Positions 34,901 through 43,361 of a stretch of 64,000 nt of DNA are shown piece by piece; positions within the stretch are counted from its first letter, which is position 1, and each line of letters starts with the position of its first letter. The translations under genes were made by a program, and so were the position numbers. This DNA comes from Pseudomonas muyukensis. GTDB taxonomy: Bacteria; Pseudomonadota; Gammaproteobacteria; Pseudomonadales; Pseudomonadaceae. The notes under the pieces are model-generated. The model had not been told where the DNA came from, did not search any database, and saw only the letters and a program-made list of their open reading frames with translations. The stretch lies in the NCBI RefSeq assembly GCF_019139535.1, contig NZ_CP077073.1, positions 4,430,501-4,494,500 of the forward strand, given 5' to 3'.

Positions 34901-37900
34901 TTGTCGAGGCTCGCGGCGTGCAGCTCGAGGCCGCCCGCCTGGCTCTCCAGGCGCCCGCCGTGGTTGTTCAACGCCTTGTCCAGGCGCACTTCGATGCCGC
35001 CCTGGCTTTTCAGCGTACCGGCCTGGTTGTCCAGGGCATTGGCATGGATGTCGAGCTTGCCGTGTTCGCTGAACAGCAGGCCATCCTGGCCGTTGAGCAG
35101 GTCGCCGCCCAGGCGCAGTACCAGGTTCTGCTGGCTGGCCAGGTTACCGCCAAGGCTGTTGTCCAGCGTCGTTGCGTCGACGCGCAACAGGCCGTGGCTG
35201 ATCAGCTTGCCGCCGTTGTTGGCGACACGGCCGGTGTTGAGCAGCAGGTCGGCGCCACTGACCAGGCGCGCGCCGTCGGTGTTGACCAGGGCCTCGGCCA
35301 AGGTCAGCTCAAGCAGCGCGCGGCTGGTCAGCTGGCCCTTGGCGTTTTCCAGGCGCTTGCCTGTGACAGTGATCGCCTGGCCGTTGACCTGCCCGCCCTG
35401 GTTGTCGATGACGGTGCCGTCCTGGTCGAACGCCAGGTCGCCGGTGGCGGAAATCAGGCCGCCGCCGCTGTTGTCGAGCTGGTCGCTGACACTGAGGGTG
35501 ATGGCCTGCTCGGAAGAAACGATGCCCTTGCTGTTATGCAGGCTGGCCGCGCTGATCTGCTGGTGACCCTTGCTGACCAGGGCGCCCAGTTCGCGGTTGT
35601 CGAGGGTACCGGCCAGGGTCACGGTGAGGTCACCGTCCTTGCTGGACAGGGTGCCTTCGCCGCTGTTGTTAAGATCAACACCCTTGGCCAGCAGGCCCTG
35701 GGCGCCGGAGATCAGGCCCTTGGCGCTGTTGTCCAGCAGTGGCGCCTCCACCGTCAGCTGGCCATCGCTGAGGATGCGCCCCTGCTGGTTGTCGATGCGC
35801 TGGGCGAGCAGCTGGTAGGATTGCTGGCTGGTGATTTCGCCGGCGCTGTTGTCGAGCTTGCGCAGGTTCTGGATGTTCAGTGGGCCGTTGGCGCTGATCA
35901 GGCCGCCCTGGTTCTGCAGGTCGCCGCCGTTCAGGTCGAGGTCGAGCTTCTGTTCGCCGATCAGCCGCCCCTGGCGCTGGATCAACGCGCTGACGCGCAG
36001 CAGCAGGTCGCCCTTGGCGGAAATTTCACCGCCCTGGCTGGAATCGACCTGCGCCGCCACCAAGGTCAACGCGCCATCGCTGTGGATCCGGCCGCCGCGC
36101 AGCAGGGCATCGGCGCCGTTGCGCAACTCGCCGGTGGTCAGCTTCATGGCCTGCTTGCTGCTCAGGGCACCGCCACGGTTGTCGAGCTCGCTGCTGTCGA
36201 CGGTCAGCGCCGCCTGGCTGATGAGCTGGCCGCCTTGATGGTTGTCCAACTGGCCGGTAGTGACGGTCACCCCGGTGTTGCCCGACAACAGGCCGCGCTC
36301 GGCGTTGAGCAAGCTGGCGCTGGTCACGGTCAGCCCGCCCACGGCGGACAGGATGCCCTCGTCGTGGTTGTCGAGCTGGCCGTCGATCGTTGCCTTGAGA
36401 GTCCGGCCGCTGGCCAGGCTGCCGCCGCTGTAGTTGTCGAGGCTGCCGGCCCCGACCTCGAGGTCGTGGCTGGCCGACAACACCCCCTTCAGGCTGTTGT
36501 CGAGCACGCCGGCGATGCGCAGGGTCAGGTCCTGGCTGCTGACCACCCGCCCACCGCGGTTGTCGAGGCGGCTGGCGACCAGGCTGAAACCCTGATTGCT
36601 GGAAATCTCGCCCGCGTCACGGTTGTCCACCACCCCCATCTGACGCAACAACAGGCTGCCCGGCGAACGCAGCAGGCCGCCGTTGCGGTTCACCAGCCGA
36701 CCGTGCTGCAGGTCGAGGTCGATGCCAGTTTCACTGACCAGTTGCCCGTGGTCGTTCTGGTCGAGGCCGGTCAGGGTGGCATCGATCTGGCCGGCGGCGC
36801 TGATGCGGCCATAGCCGTAGTTGTCGAGCTGGGTGGCGACCAGCAGCAGGCTGCCGGCACCGATATTGCCCTTGGCGCTGTTGTCGATGGCGCCGCTGCG
36901 CAGCTCGGCGTGCTGCTGGGCGCTGATCACGCCGAGGTGGCTGTTGTCCAGGCGAGCGGCCTTGAGCAGCAGCCCGGCGTTGCTCACCAGGGTGCCGCCC
37001 TGGTTGTCCAGCAGGTCCTGGCTGGTCAGGTCCAGGGCCGCGTTGGCCGAAACCTTGCCGCCCTGGCGGTTGAGCAGCGTGCCGGTATTCAGGGTGACGC
37101 TGGCGTCACTGACGATCAGGCCGGCGTCGCTGTTGTCCAGCTGGCCGTCCAGGGTCACGTCGATGTGCGTGTGGCTGCTCAGCTTGCCGCCGTTGTTGAG
37201 CAGCTCGGTACCGTGCAGGCTCAGGCGGTCATAGCCACTGAGCAGGCCCTTGTTCTGGTTGAGCAGGCGCTGCACGGTGAGGGTCAGGCCACGGTCGCCG
37301 ATGACCTTGCCGCCCTGGTTGTCCAGCAATTGGCTGGCATTGAGGATGACCTTGCCGGTGCTGGAAATCTCACCCTGCTGGTTGAGGATACGCGCCGCGC
37401 TGATGTCGGCCACGGTGGTCGCGCCAATCTTGCCGCCCTGCTGGTTGTCGAGGGTGTCGGCGGTGAGCAGCAGGCTGCCCAGGCTGGTCAAGCTGCCGCC
37501 TTGATGGTTCAACGTTCCCAGGTGGGCCTCGAGGTCGCCCTTGGCGGTGATGTTGCCCAGCCGCTCGTTGTCGACCTTGCCGGCGACCAGCTCGAGGCGG
37601 CCGTCACTCTGCAGGTGGCCGGCATCGCTGTTGGCCAGGCTGGCGACATCGATACGGGCCTTGCCCTGGGTGGTGGCCGCGCCCTTGTCACGGTTGTCGA
37701 AATGCCCGCCGGTGACGGTCAGCGAGCGGTCGGCGAGGACCAGGCCGCCGCGGTTGTCGAGGCGCTCGCTGCCATGCAGGGTCAGGTCGCCGAGACTCGA
37801 CAGCAGGCCGTTGTCGCGGTTGTCCAGGGTCGCCACCTTGATGCCCAGGGTGCCGTCGCTGCGCAGGTTGCCCTTGCCGCTGTTGTCCAGGGCCACGGCC

Positions 37901-39561
37901 TTGAGGTCGAGCAGGCGCTTGGCCGATACCAGGCCGAGGCGGTTGTCGATGTCGGCGCTGGCGTTGATCAGGACATCGCCGCCAAGCAACTGGCCGCCAC
38001 CGTTGAGCAGGCCGGCGGTGGTGATGTCCAGGCGGTCGGCGCTGAGCTTGCCGCCGCCCTGGTTGTCCAGCAGCGCATGGGTGGTCAGCTTGGCCTGGCG
38101 GTCACTGCCGACCAGGCCTTTGTCACGGTTGTCCAACCGGGTGGCGGTGACCTGCAGGCCGCCCTGGCCCACCAGGCGGCCGCCCCGGTTGTCGAGGTTT
38201 GCGCTGACATCCACCACGGCCTGGCCCTTGCCTTGCAGCAGGCCCTGGTCACGGTTGTCGAGGGTGCCGGCGTTGACCGTCAGGGTGTCGTCGGCCAGTA
38301 CCTGGCCTTTGCGGTTGTCCAGCTGGCCTGCCGTCAAGGTGGTGGCTCGGCCCTTGACGGTGCCGCCCTGGTTGTCGAGGAGGGTGCTGGCGGTAGCCTC
38401 AAGGGTGCGGTTGGCCACCACGCTGCCACGGTTGCGCAGGCTCTGGCCAGTGAGGGTCACATCGCCGTGGGCATTACGGGTGTTGTCCGGCTCCACGCCA
38501 GCTTCGATGATGCCCTGGTTGTCGATTTGCGCGCCGGCCACGGTGATGCTGTCCCTGGCGGCGAGGCTCTGGCCGACGCTCACCTCGTCGCGCACCCGCA
38601 CGGTGGCGCTGCCGGCCGCGTAAGTCTTGCCGGTCAGCTCGGTGCTCTGCGCGGCGATCTTCAGGTTGCCGGCACTGGAAGTCTGCGCCAGGGTCACCTT
38701 GCCGTTGGCGTCCACCTGGATGTCACCGGTGGTGGCGGCCATGTTGCCGGCCAGCTTGACGCCCACGCCCTGTTCGGTGCCGACCAGGCGAATGGTGTTG
38801 GCATACATGCCGCCCAGCGCCGCGCTGTCGATGGCCAGCAGTGGTTTGGCGCTGCCGTCCTCGGCACGTGGGGTGGCCTGCAAGGTGTCGGCCTGGACAT
38901 CGTTGCGCCCGGTGACGATGTTCAACTGCCTGGCATGCAGTTCGGTGTTGAGCTTGGCGCTGCGGGTGATCAGGTCGAACTGGTCGAGGTTGCGGGCATT
39001 GAGCGCATCGCCTTCGATGGCGATGTCGCCACCGTCCACCTGGAAGCGGTCGAGGCGCTCGCCGTCCATGATCGGCTTGCCGGTGGTGAGGGTGGCCCGC
39101 GGCGTGTTGATGAAGCCGCAGCCCTTGCAGGTGATGCCGTGGGGGTTGGCGACGATGACCCGGGCGGCCTGCCCGGCCACCTCGGTATAGCCTTGCAGGG
39201 TACTGCGGTTGCCACCGGTGACCTGGTTGAGGATCACCTGGGCGGCCTGGCCGCGCAGGTTGGGGTTGCCGATGATGATGCCGCCCAGCTGGGTCGATTG
39301 GGTCTTGCTGGTGGCGTTGTTGAGGATCAGCCCGTTGCTGCCGACGTTGTAGTCGCGGAAGGTGTTGGTCGACAGGCCGCTGCCATTGGGTGTGGCGATA
39401 TTGACGATCGGCACCCCGTTGCCGGCCTGGTTGATGCTGGTATTGGCATTGGCCGCCGCATCGACGGTCAGCTGCGCGGCCGTGGCGACGATGGGGTTGA
39501 GAAACAGCACCCCCGCGACGATCAGGGCGATGCATTGGTTCAGGGGGGTGCGAATATCCAT
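28483..39561 (-). CDS. cdiA: CdiA: contact-dependent inhibition effector (filamentous haemagglutinin type)
   Basis: The 3692-residue protein is exported by CdiB. Residues 1-30 are a long signal peptide. A TPS secretion domain follows, with GNPNL at 98-102 and NPHGITCKGCGF at 139-150. A very long FHA-1 filament of LDNxxGG repeats runs to about 1950. A Cys-bearing middle region at about 1970-2300 is the likely receptor-binding part. FHA-2-type repeats run to about 2850, then an Ala/Gly-rich pretoxin region (about 2900-3200, with NATQYNNLDH in the VENN position). A Hint domain (CFAAGTLVATPDG to HTFYVGDLRTWVHN, residues 3406-3552) follows. The last ~140 residues are the toxin tip (VDFAGQIHF, WDNHSGHYQPP), possibly a type 43-like nuclease. 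The tip is AT-rich, unlike the filament. Confidence 0.9.
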   Translation of the reverse strand: MDIRTPLNQCIALIVAGVLFLNPIVATAAQLTVDAAANANTSINQAGNGVPIVNIATPNGSGLSTNTFRDYNVGSNGLILNNATSKTQSTQLGGIIIGNPNLRGQAAQVILNQVTGGNRSTLQGYTEVAGQAARVIVANPHGITCKGCGFINTPRATLTTGKPIMDGERLDRFQVDGGDIAIEGDALNARNLDQFDLITRSAKLNTELHARQLNIVTGRNDVQADTLQATPRAEDGSAKPLLAIDSAALGGMYANTIRLVGTEQGVGVKLAGNMAATTGDIQVDANGKVTLAQTSSAGNLKIAAQSTELTGKTYAAGSATVRVRDEVSVGQSLAARDSITVAGAQIDNQGIIEAGVEPDNTRNAHGDVTLTGQSLRNRGSVVANRTLEATASTLLDNQGGTVKGRATTLTAGQLDNRKGQVLADDTLTVNAGTLDNRDQGLLQGKGQAVVDVSANLDNRGGRLVGQGGLQVTATRLDNRDKGLVGSDRQAKLTTHALLDNQGGGKLSADRLDITTAGLLNGGGQLLGGDVLINASADIDNRLGLVSAKRLLDLKAVALDNSGKGNLRSDGTLGIKVATLDNRDNGLLSSLGDLTLHGSERLDNRGGLVLADRSLTVTGGHFDNRDKGAATTQGKARIDVASLANSDAGHLQSDGRLELVAGKVDNERLGNITAKGDLEAHLGTLNHQGGSLTSLGSLLLTADTLDNQQGGKIGATTVADISAARILNQQGEISSTGKVILNASQLLDNQGGKVIGDRGLTLTVQRLLNQNKGLLSGYDRLSLHGTELLNNGGKLSSHTHIDVTLDGQLDNSDAGLIVSDASVTLNTGTLLNRQGGKVSANAALDLTSQDLLDNQGGTLVSNAGLLLKAARLDNSHLGVISAQQHAELRSGAIDNSAKGNIGAGSLLLVATQLDNYGYGRISAAGQIDATLTGLDQNDHGQLVSETGIDLDLQHGRLVNRNGGLLRSPGSLLLRQMGVVDNRDAGEISSNQGFSLVASRLDNRGGRVVSSQDLTLRIAGVLDNSLKGVLSASHDLEVGAGSLDNYSGGSLASGRTLKATIDGQLDNHDEGILSAVGGLTVTSASLLNAERGLLSGNTGVTVTTGQLDNHQGGQLISQAALTVDSSELDNRGGALSSKQAMKLTTGELRNGADALLRGGRIHSDGALTLVAAQVDSSQGGEISAKGDLLLRVSALIQRQGRLIGEQKLDLDLNGGDLQNQGGLISANGPLNIQNLRKLDNSAGEITSQQSYQLLAQRIDNQQGRILSDGQLTVEAPLLDNSAKGLISGAQGLLAKGVDLNNSGEGTLSSKDGDLTVTLAGTLDNRELGALVSKGHQQISAASLHNSKGIVSSEQAITLSVSDQLDNSGGGLISATGDLAFDQDGTVIDNQGGQVNGQAITVTGKRLENAKGQLTSRALLELTLAEALVNTDGARLVSGADLLLNTGRVANNGGKLISHGLLRVDATTLDNSLGGNLASQQNLVLRLGGDLLNGQDGLLFSEHGKLDIHANALDNQAGTLKSQGGIEVRLDKALNNHGGRLESQAGGLELHAASLDNGGSGMLSAAKGLFKGVFAGLFDNGGGTTQAQSVDIKADTRVNNQGGYLSALGGDNQLVSAEFDNRGGGLYAAGLLHLQGQQLFNQSGKIGAGRIDFGLDGALYNGLGQLESEGDLLLRASELDNRTGNLRALGKTGTSRFIIAGNLLNDNGVLATANHDLDLQIGGLSNSGGQLLHTGLGTFGLASDKVTQAGGVLHTDGLLSIGAASWTNSSVLQARRLELDIGRFVQTASGKLLAVESFKGRGGDWSNDGLLASDGSLQLDLTGNYDGNGRLTSLGTLGLSATDIRLANSASLAAGASGVVTARNLLSNDGRLTALDGLTVNAASLENRGTLGGAAAVTLTANNLSNQRGLVFSGNDMTLRVGSLSNYYGDIYSLGGLDLAGNGSARAVLLDNISASMESAASMTLAVDTLLNRKEHLSSKQKLVAGYVNVYSDDRCKGKGCELYFSATESWQDVIDQDSPTAFITTGGKLNFAGDAFRNHYSSVSAAGDIAINTAVFENKGAGGGEQRNLTASMYTRDRGQYNAFINAKNQFNQNPGSLTLDQVMAASGYPHASIYNVIDNKTPIAGAVVAPAVVQSAGAVTINATQRIDNSVVRVNQAGAGTINARGDATADARQAQTQVRALNPQLPPDLAQRQVNPVTLPSFSLPQGSNGLFRISSQAGQAAVSGDALGATADRTQAGSGTFIAPLATTSGADSRAAQALGADAAASAQGAVAGSGVALGGLAAGVKLVQGVPERGVPNVAHKYLVETNPVLTDLKQFLSSDYMLGQLDVKPDQAIKRLGDGLYEQRLIREAVVARTGQRYIDGMTSDETLFRYLMDNAIASKDKLSLSVGVSLSAEQVAALTHDIVWMEQVEVNGEKVLAPVLYLAHANGRVAPNGALIQGRDVNLISGGELVNVGTLRASNNLAVSASNIGNAGLMEAGGRLDMLATESIRNAQGGIIAGREVSLTALTGDVINERSVTRLEGSAGGEHVTKDLVDTAARIEAANNLTITAGQDIGIVGGAVQAGGNIDMDAGRDLIIASQEGVDSHEYQRRRVSGHDTSITQYGSEVKAGGNLTATAGQDLSIVASEIEARRDLALQAGRDVTLAAAANEEHSYAKGKKGKTKYERQEDDVEQQSAEVKAGGDLTIDAGRDLRMVASKASAGDEAYLVAGDKLELLAANDSQYSLYDMNKKGGWGSKKTQRDEVTDVKAVGSAITSGGDLTLESGGDQLYQGAKLASGADLTIDSGGSVTFEAVKDMHQESHEKSKGDLAWNSMKGKGSTDETLRQSQLTANGDLVIKAVDGLKVDVKHVDQATISQSIDAMVAADPQLAWLKEVEKRGDVDWRQVKEVHDSFKYSHSGLGAGAQIVIAIIVTYLTAGAAGAMIGNATGAVAGSGSALAASGTATASAVANGAVVGSTVSAGWANVALSSIATAATNNAVVSGINNRGNLGAVFKDVTSSSSLKGYATGAITAGVTAAYLNDAFGISAEDLNKPTFGFDLSKLSGFGKFAGYTGSQAAIGAVAKSALEGSSLGSNLTDAGKTFVGNALSAAIYKRLGDKLYFEGLPTKTVAHALVGGLIAEAAGGDFRTGAIAAGANEAFVATVGEHIFPGESHEQLLTMTSQLLGLTVAAGLGADEKGQQVAGWVAQNATQYNNLDHPTAERMLGELKACRATKQCTAGRIQDIVDRYESISIARSKAMDDCKTRACAQGLVDSAIVIDSPVAKELIAFFRNQGYDTVGLLNGNPGQHLMPSMNPAGTGGLFVPDKDLFTAKLIKEGWLTPAEQAGLQRWDTETSWLDNAAGRKLTIQEKATLITELGTTGALAIMAGGRGAVAATGGGKGKSGEGKVSPGEGAKVPPCPRCFAAGTLVATPDGDRAIETLKVGDLVWTKPEHGGKPFAAAITATHERDDQPIYRLALESTRTDGAVRSETLLVTPSHPFYVPAKRDFVQMGELRQGDLLQSLADGEGEGTSTRVVSARLYKPVGKTFNLTVDVGHTFYVGDLRTWVHNTGGPCDIPVGTKSSSGGEQTSGKFKNLYPNDPVTPGPRYELVKTEGGYKYRVPGGMRTPKGKYDFIQVDGKIYIAPPRDNVVSGHLSLSKGGEVDFAGQIHFSQKGGLKNWDNHSGHYQPPAGAAPIVKLPQDIFKMYE

Positions 39562-39649
39562 GTCGAACGAACTCCAGGCGCTGCTCGGGCCAGTTGCAGG
39601 CGCGCCCCTGACGGAGCGGCGGTGTCACGGGTAATGAGGGGGTCGAGGC

Positions 39650-41344
39650 TCAGAAGAACGCGTCGACACGGAAGTAGATCGGGTGCTCACGGCGGGTGAT
39701 GACGTCGGGGCGTTGCAGCGAGCGGGCAAAGGTGGCGCTGGCGGCGAAGTACTGGCCGCGCACATTGAACTCGAAGGCGTTGCCGCTCAGGCGACCATGG
39801 TCCTGGCCATTGCCGTGCTGGCCCTTGATCACCCCGGCGTCATAGGCCACGGCCATGCCGTATTCGCGCAACCAGGGCTGCAGTGGCGCCCAGGTGACCG
39901 GGCGACGCCAGCGCAACTGGTTGCGCCAGTAACCGCCGCTATCGCCGGTAAGGGTCTGCTCCTTGAAGCCACGCACCGAGGTCAGCCCGCCGACGCTGAT
40001 GCGCTGGCCGCTGTAAAGGGCGTCCTCGCTGCGCTGGCCGGTGGCCAGGCTGTCGAAGCTGAACTGTTCGCCCCACAGCTGGAACGGCTGCAGGTAGCTC
40101 AGGGTCAGGGTGTACTTGTTATAGCGCGCCACCGGCTCGTTGCCGTGGGGGTCACCCGCGCCCTGGGCATCGAGGGCGCCAATGCCCTGCTGCCAGCCGG
40201 CGTCCAGGTTGACGAAGGCGTTGCCGATGCGCCGGCCATGGTTGACGCCCAGCTGGCGCTCGGTGATGCGGGTGCTGGAGACATCGATCAGGGTGTCGTC
40301 CAGGTAGTTGCGTGCGCGCAGGTGGCTGATGCCCAGGTTCACCGCGGTCTTGCTCAGGCTGTCCCGGTGGATCACCCGTTCGGCCTGGAACTGGTGCACG
40401 GCATTGTCGCCGTCGAGCTTGAAGGGGAAGCCGCTGGAGGTGTCGCGGGTGCGGTAGTAGTTGCGGTTGTAGCTGTAGTTGAAGGTCCACCAGCCCCACG
40501 GCAGGTTGTAGTTCAGGCCCTGGCTGTCGCTATGGCGCCACTGGTCGCTGACCACGTCGCGGCCACTGCGCAGGCTGAGCTGGTCAGCCAGGCCCAGCGG
40601 GCTGTCCCATTCGAAGCCCAGGTCCATCTGCTGCTCGCCACTGCTGGCATCGCCGTTATTGTGCCGGCTGGCCGAGACCCGCCAGGGCTTGTCGCGTTCA
40701 CCCTTGAGCTGCACCCGGCTACCGCCCACGGCCTGGCCCGGCACCAGTTCCACCTCGGCCCGACGCGAGGGCAGGCGGCCCAATTGGTCGACCATCTGCT
40801 CCATCTGGCGCAGGTCGAGCACCTCGCCCACCCTGCCGGGGAACGTCATGGCCAGCTCCCGAGGGCTGGCCAGGCTCGAGCTGTCCAGGCCTTCGAGGCG
40901 CCCCTCGACGACGATGATCTGCAGCACGCCACTGCCCAGGTCCTGCTGCGGCAGGTAGGCACGGGTGGTCAGGTAGCCACGGTCCAGGTAATGGTCGGTA
41001 ATCCGCTTGAGCAACGCATTGAACCGGGCAACCGGCAGGCACTGGCCTTCATCGTCTGCCAGCAGGGCATGGCGTTGGCCCTCGCTGAGCAGCGTCGCAC
41101 CCTGCAGGTCGATGCGCTCGATCTGGAAGCAGCGGCCGTCTTCGCTGGGCTGTGCCGGGGCCTGTGGGGCCTGCTTGCCAGGCAACTGTTGCAGCTCCTC
41201 GAGGCGCTTGCGCTGCTCTTGCAGCAGGTTCTCCTGGCGATCGCGGATCAAATCCCGATCACCGGGGGACTGGAACGGCGCGGCGCTGGCAAACAAGGGC
41301 AACAGCGCAAGGCCTGTGGCCACGGCGCGAAAGGAACGGGACAT
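39650..41344 (-). CDS. cdiB: CdiB: two-partner secretion outer-membrane transporter
   Basis: The 564-residue precursor belongs to the Omp85/TpsB (ShlB/FhaC) group. It has a signal peptide to ASAA|PF, an N-terminal plug-type helix rich in Gln/Arg at 30-65, POTRA domains (CFQIERIDLQGATLL and LQIIVVEGRLEGL) at about 70-200, and a 16-strand barrel with the L6 signature SVRGFKE near residue 460. The C-terminus ends in FF. It recognises the TPS domain of CdiA, encoded 88 bases downstream, and exports it. The order BAI is the E. coli-type CDI order. Confidence 0.93.
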   Translation of the reverse strand: MSRSFRAVATGLALLPLFASAAPFQSPGDRDLIRDRQENLLQEQRKRLEELQQLPGKQAPQAPAQPSEDGRCFQIERIDLQGATLLSEGQRHALLADDEGQCLPVARFNALLKRITDHYLDRGYLTTRAYLPQQDLGSGVLQIIVVEGRLEGLDSSSLASPRELAMTFPGRVGEVLDLRQMEQMVDQLGRLPSRRAEVELVPGQAVGGSRVQLKGERDKPWRVSASRHNNGDASSGEQQMDLGFEWDSPLGLADQLSLRSGRDVVSDQWRHSDSQGLNYNLPWGWWTFNYSYNRNYYRTRDTSSGFPFKLDGDNAVHQFQAERVIHRDSLSKTAVNLGISHLRARNYLDDTLIDVSSTRITERQLGVNHGRRIGNAFVNLDAGWQQGIGALDAQGAGDPHGNEPVARYNKYTLTLSYLQPFQLWGEQFSFDSLATGQRSEDALYSGQRISVGGLTSVRGFKEQTLTGDSGGYWRNQLRWRRPVTWAPLQPWLREYGMAVAYDAGVIKGQHGNGQDHGRLSGNAFEFNVRGQYFAASATFARSLQRPDVITRREHPIYFRVDAFF

Positions 41345-41473
41345 GCAGGGTGATCCATCACTTGGGAATGGGTCGCATCACTGCGACAAAGGCGCGCAGA
41401 GTACTAGAGGGTCAGCGCGCCATCAACTAGCCATTACCGACAAAAACTGTCGGATGATTTACCCGCCCAGCAC

Positions 41474-42370
41474 TCAAGCCTGCTGCGTGCCCCGCGCCCC
41501 TCGCAACCACCAGCCCTGCTGCATCCCCGCTGCCGCCAGCAGGATCAAGCCCACCCCCAGCCATTGCAACGGCGCCAGGCGATGGCCGAAGGCGAACCAG
41601 TCGACCAGAATCGCCGCGATCGGGTAGATGAACGACAAGGCGCCGGTCAGCGCCGTGGGCAGGCGCTGGATGGCGCTGTACAACAGCACGTACATCACCC
41701 CGGTGTGGACCATGCCCAGGGTCAGCAGGCTGCCCAGTGCCGGCCACTCGCCCGGCAGGCCGCCAAGCTTGACCCAGGGGGCCAGCAGCAGCACGCCGGT
41801 GCTGACCTGCACCAGGGCGATCAGGTGCGGCGGGGTGCCGGTCAGGCGCTTGATGATCAACGCCGCCAACGCATACAGAAACGCCGCGCCCAACGCCAGG
41901 ACGATCCCCAGCAGGTACGCCTCGCCACTGGCCTGGCCGCTGCCATGGGCACCGACGATGGCCAGCATGCCGACGAAGGCCACGCTCAGCCAGGTCAGCT
42001 TGGCCAAGGTGATCTTTTCGCCGAGAAACAACGCCGCCAGCCCCACCAGCATGAACGGCTGGACGTTGTACACCGCCGTGCCGATGGCGATCGACGCCCG
42101 GGAGTAGGAGGCGAACAGCAACACCCAGTTGCCGACGATGGCCACGCCACTGACCACCGCCAGCAGGAAGGTGGCGCGGGTCAGCACGCCGGGCTTGAAC
42201 AAGCCCATGGCCGCGCAGATCGCCAGCAAGGTCAGGGCGCCGAACACGCAGCGCCAGAACACCACGTCCAGCACCGGTTGGCCGGACACCAGCACGAACC
42301 AGCCAATGGTCCCGGAGATCAGCATGGCGGCGATCATTTCCAGGGAACCGCGACGCAACCCATTGTCCAT
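41474..42370 (-). CDS. EamA/DMT-family exporter
   Basis: The 298-residue protein has ten hydrophobic segments in two five-helix halves, as in EamA drug/metabolite transporters (for example IGTAVYNVQPFMLVGLAALFLGE and ALTGALSFIYPIAAILVD, the two repeated helix-4/5 motifs). ATG 42370 follows a strong AGGAGGTG. It is divergent from an Lrp-type regulator gene. That pairing is common for amino-acid exporters, so export of an amino acid or analogue is inferred. cdiB lies downstream in the same direction but 129 bases away. Confidence 0.88.
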   Translation of the reverse strand: MDNGLRRGSLEMIAAMLISGTIGWFVLVSGQPVLDVVFWRCVFGALTLLAICAAMGLFKPGVLTRATFLLAVVSGVAIVGNWVLLFASYSRASIAIGTAVYNVQPFMLVGLAALFLGEKITLAKLTWLSVAFVGMLAIVGAHGSGQASGEAYLLGIVLALGAAFLYALAALIIKRLTGTPPHLIALVQVSTGVLLLAPWVKLGGLPGEWPALGSLLTLGMVHTGVMYVLLYSAIQRLPTALTGALSFIYPIAAILVDWFAFGHRLAPLQWLGVGLILLAAAGMQQGWWLRGARGTQQA

Positions 42371-42437
42371 CTCACACCTCCTGTCGACGATGGCCACAGT
42401 ATGCGTGGGGCAACTTGCGTCCTTCCAGCGGATTACC

Positions 42438-42480
42438 AAGGCCAAATCCACCAATGGCCTTTACTATCAAGGCCAAATCC
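42438..42480. promoter_or_regulatory. Direct repeats AAGGCCAAATCC between exporter and Lrp genes
   Basis: Two perfect 12-bp copies at 42438-42449 and 42469-42480 have starts 31 bp apart, three helical turns, with an inverted GGCCTTT half-site between them. This is a likely binding site for the adjacent Lrp-type regulator over both promoters. Confidence 0.55.
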
Positions 42481-42503
42481 GTCACTTGCCTAATGAGGTA
42501 GTC

Positions 42504-42941
42504 ATGACCGACACCATCGACCAGTTGCTGATCAGTACCCTGATGGAAGATTCGCGCCGCTCGCTCAAAGCCCTGGCGCAGATCAGTGGCCTGTCGGCGC
42601 CGAGCGTCAGTGAACGCCTGCGCCGCCTGGAGGAGCGCGGCGTGCTGCGCGGCTATACGGTCGAGGTCGACCCACGCAGCTTCGGCTACCAATTGCAGGC
42701 CATCGTGCGCATCCGCCCGTTGCCTGGGCAGTTGCAGGAGGTGGAGCGGCAGATCATCGCCATTGCCGAATTCACCGAGTGCGACAAGGTCACCGGTGAG
42801 GACTGCTTCATCGCGCGCTTGCAGGTGCGCTCGATGGAACAGCTCGATACCCTGCTCGACCGGCTCAATGTACTGGCCGAGACCAACACCGCGATCATCA
42901 AGAAGACCCCGGTGAAGCGGCGGCTGCCGCCGATGGCCTGA
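42504..42941 (+). CDS. Lrp/AsnC-family transcriptional regulator
   Basis: The 145-residue protein has an N-terminal helix-turn-helix (LLISTLMEDSRRSLKALAQISGLS, then SVSERLRRLEERGVLRGYT, residues 8-52) and a C-terminal RAM ligand domain (ECDKVTGEDCFIARLQV near residue 93). ATG 42504 gives normal family length. It is divergent from the EamA exporter and probably controls it in response to an amino acid, using the direct repeats between the genes. Confidence 0.92.
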   Translation: MTDTIDQLLISTLMEDSRRSLKALAQISGLSAPSVSERLRRLEERGVLRGYTVEVDPRSFGYQLQAIVRIRPLPGQLQEVERQIIAIAEFTECDKVTGEDCFIARLQVRSMEQLDTLLDRLNVLAETNTAIIKKTPVKRRLPPMA

Positions 42942-42980
42942 GCGCGCGCAGGGATCGAGCTGCGCCCAAGCCATGCGCTC

Positions 42981-43072
42981 CCCCTGCAGGAGCCTGCCTG
43001 GCTGGCGAACCCAGCGACGCGGTACCTGGCACCGGCACGCCGGTGTTCGCCGGCAAGCCCGCTCCCAGCGTT
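42981..43072. repeat. REP-like pair (second family)
   Basis: gcctggctggcgaac and gttcgccggcaagcc face each other, with a small gcaccggcacgccggtg hairpin between, downstream of the Lrp gene. Confidence 0.65.
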
Positions 43073-43330
43073 GCGCTCACAACCTTCACAGCGCTGAATG
43101 TGTATACATAAATGTCACCTAAAGTGCCATTTTTGTGTGCACTTACCCCAGGTAACGCCCCAATCCGTTACACATTTACCGCATATAAATCTGACCAATT
43201 GATCAACTAACAACAGCAGAACAAAATATAACCTGTTCATTCGGTCAACTTATAATTAATGAGTTTCATCTACTTAGCTTTCAACAAGATAGATTCAAAG
43301 TAATGGCTCCATAGAAGTTGGTTTCCCGCT

Positions 43331-43344
43331 GGCATGGAACTGGC
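43331..43344 (+). promoter_or_regulatory. Candidate sigma-54 promoter upstream of the NCS1 gene
   Basis: TGGCATGGAACTGGCT shows exact GG-N10-GC spacing and a good -24 half; the -12 half (TGGCT) is weaker. The operator box lies about 18 bases downstream. Confidence 0.35.
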
Positions 43345-43361
43345 TTTTGTGTGTCTGTGTT

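Noticed and set aside
30862..39699. Antisense open frame of 2945 codons across cdiA
   Set aside because: It lies fully opposite the FHA repeat region. Its Val/Ala/Gln-rich monotony follows from reading the complement of a periodic GC-biased gene. It has no start signal or recognisable domain, while cdiA on the minus strand has clear domains.
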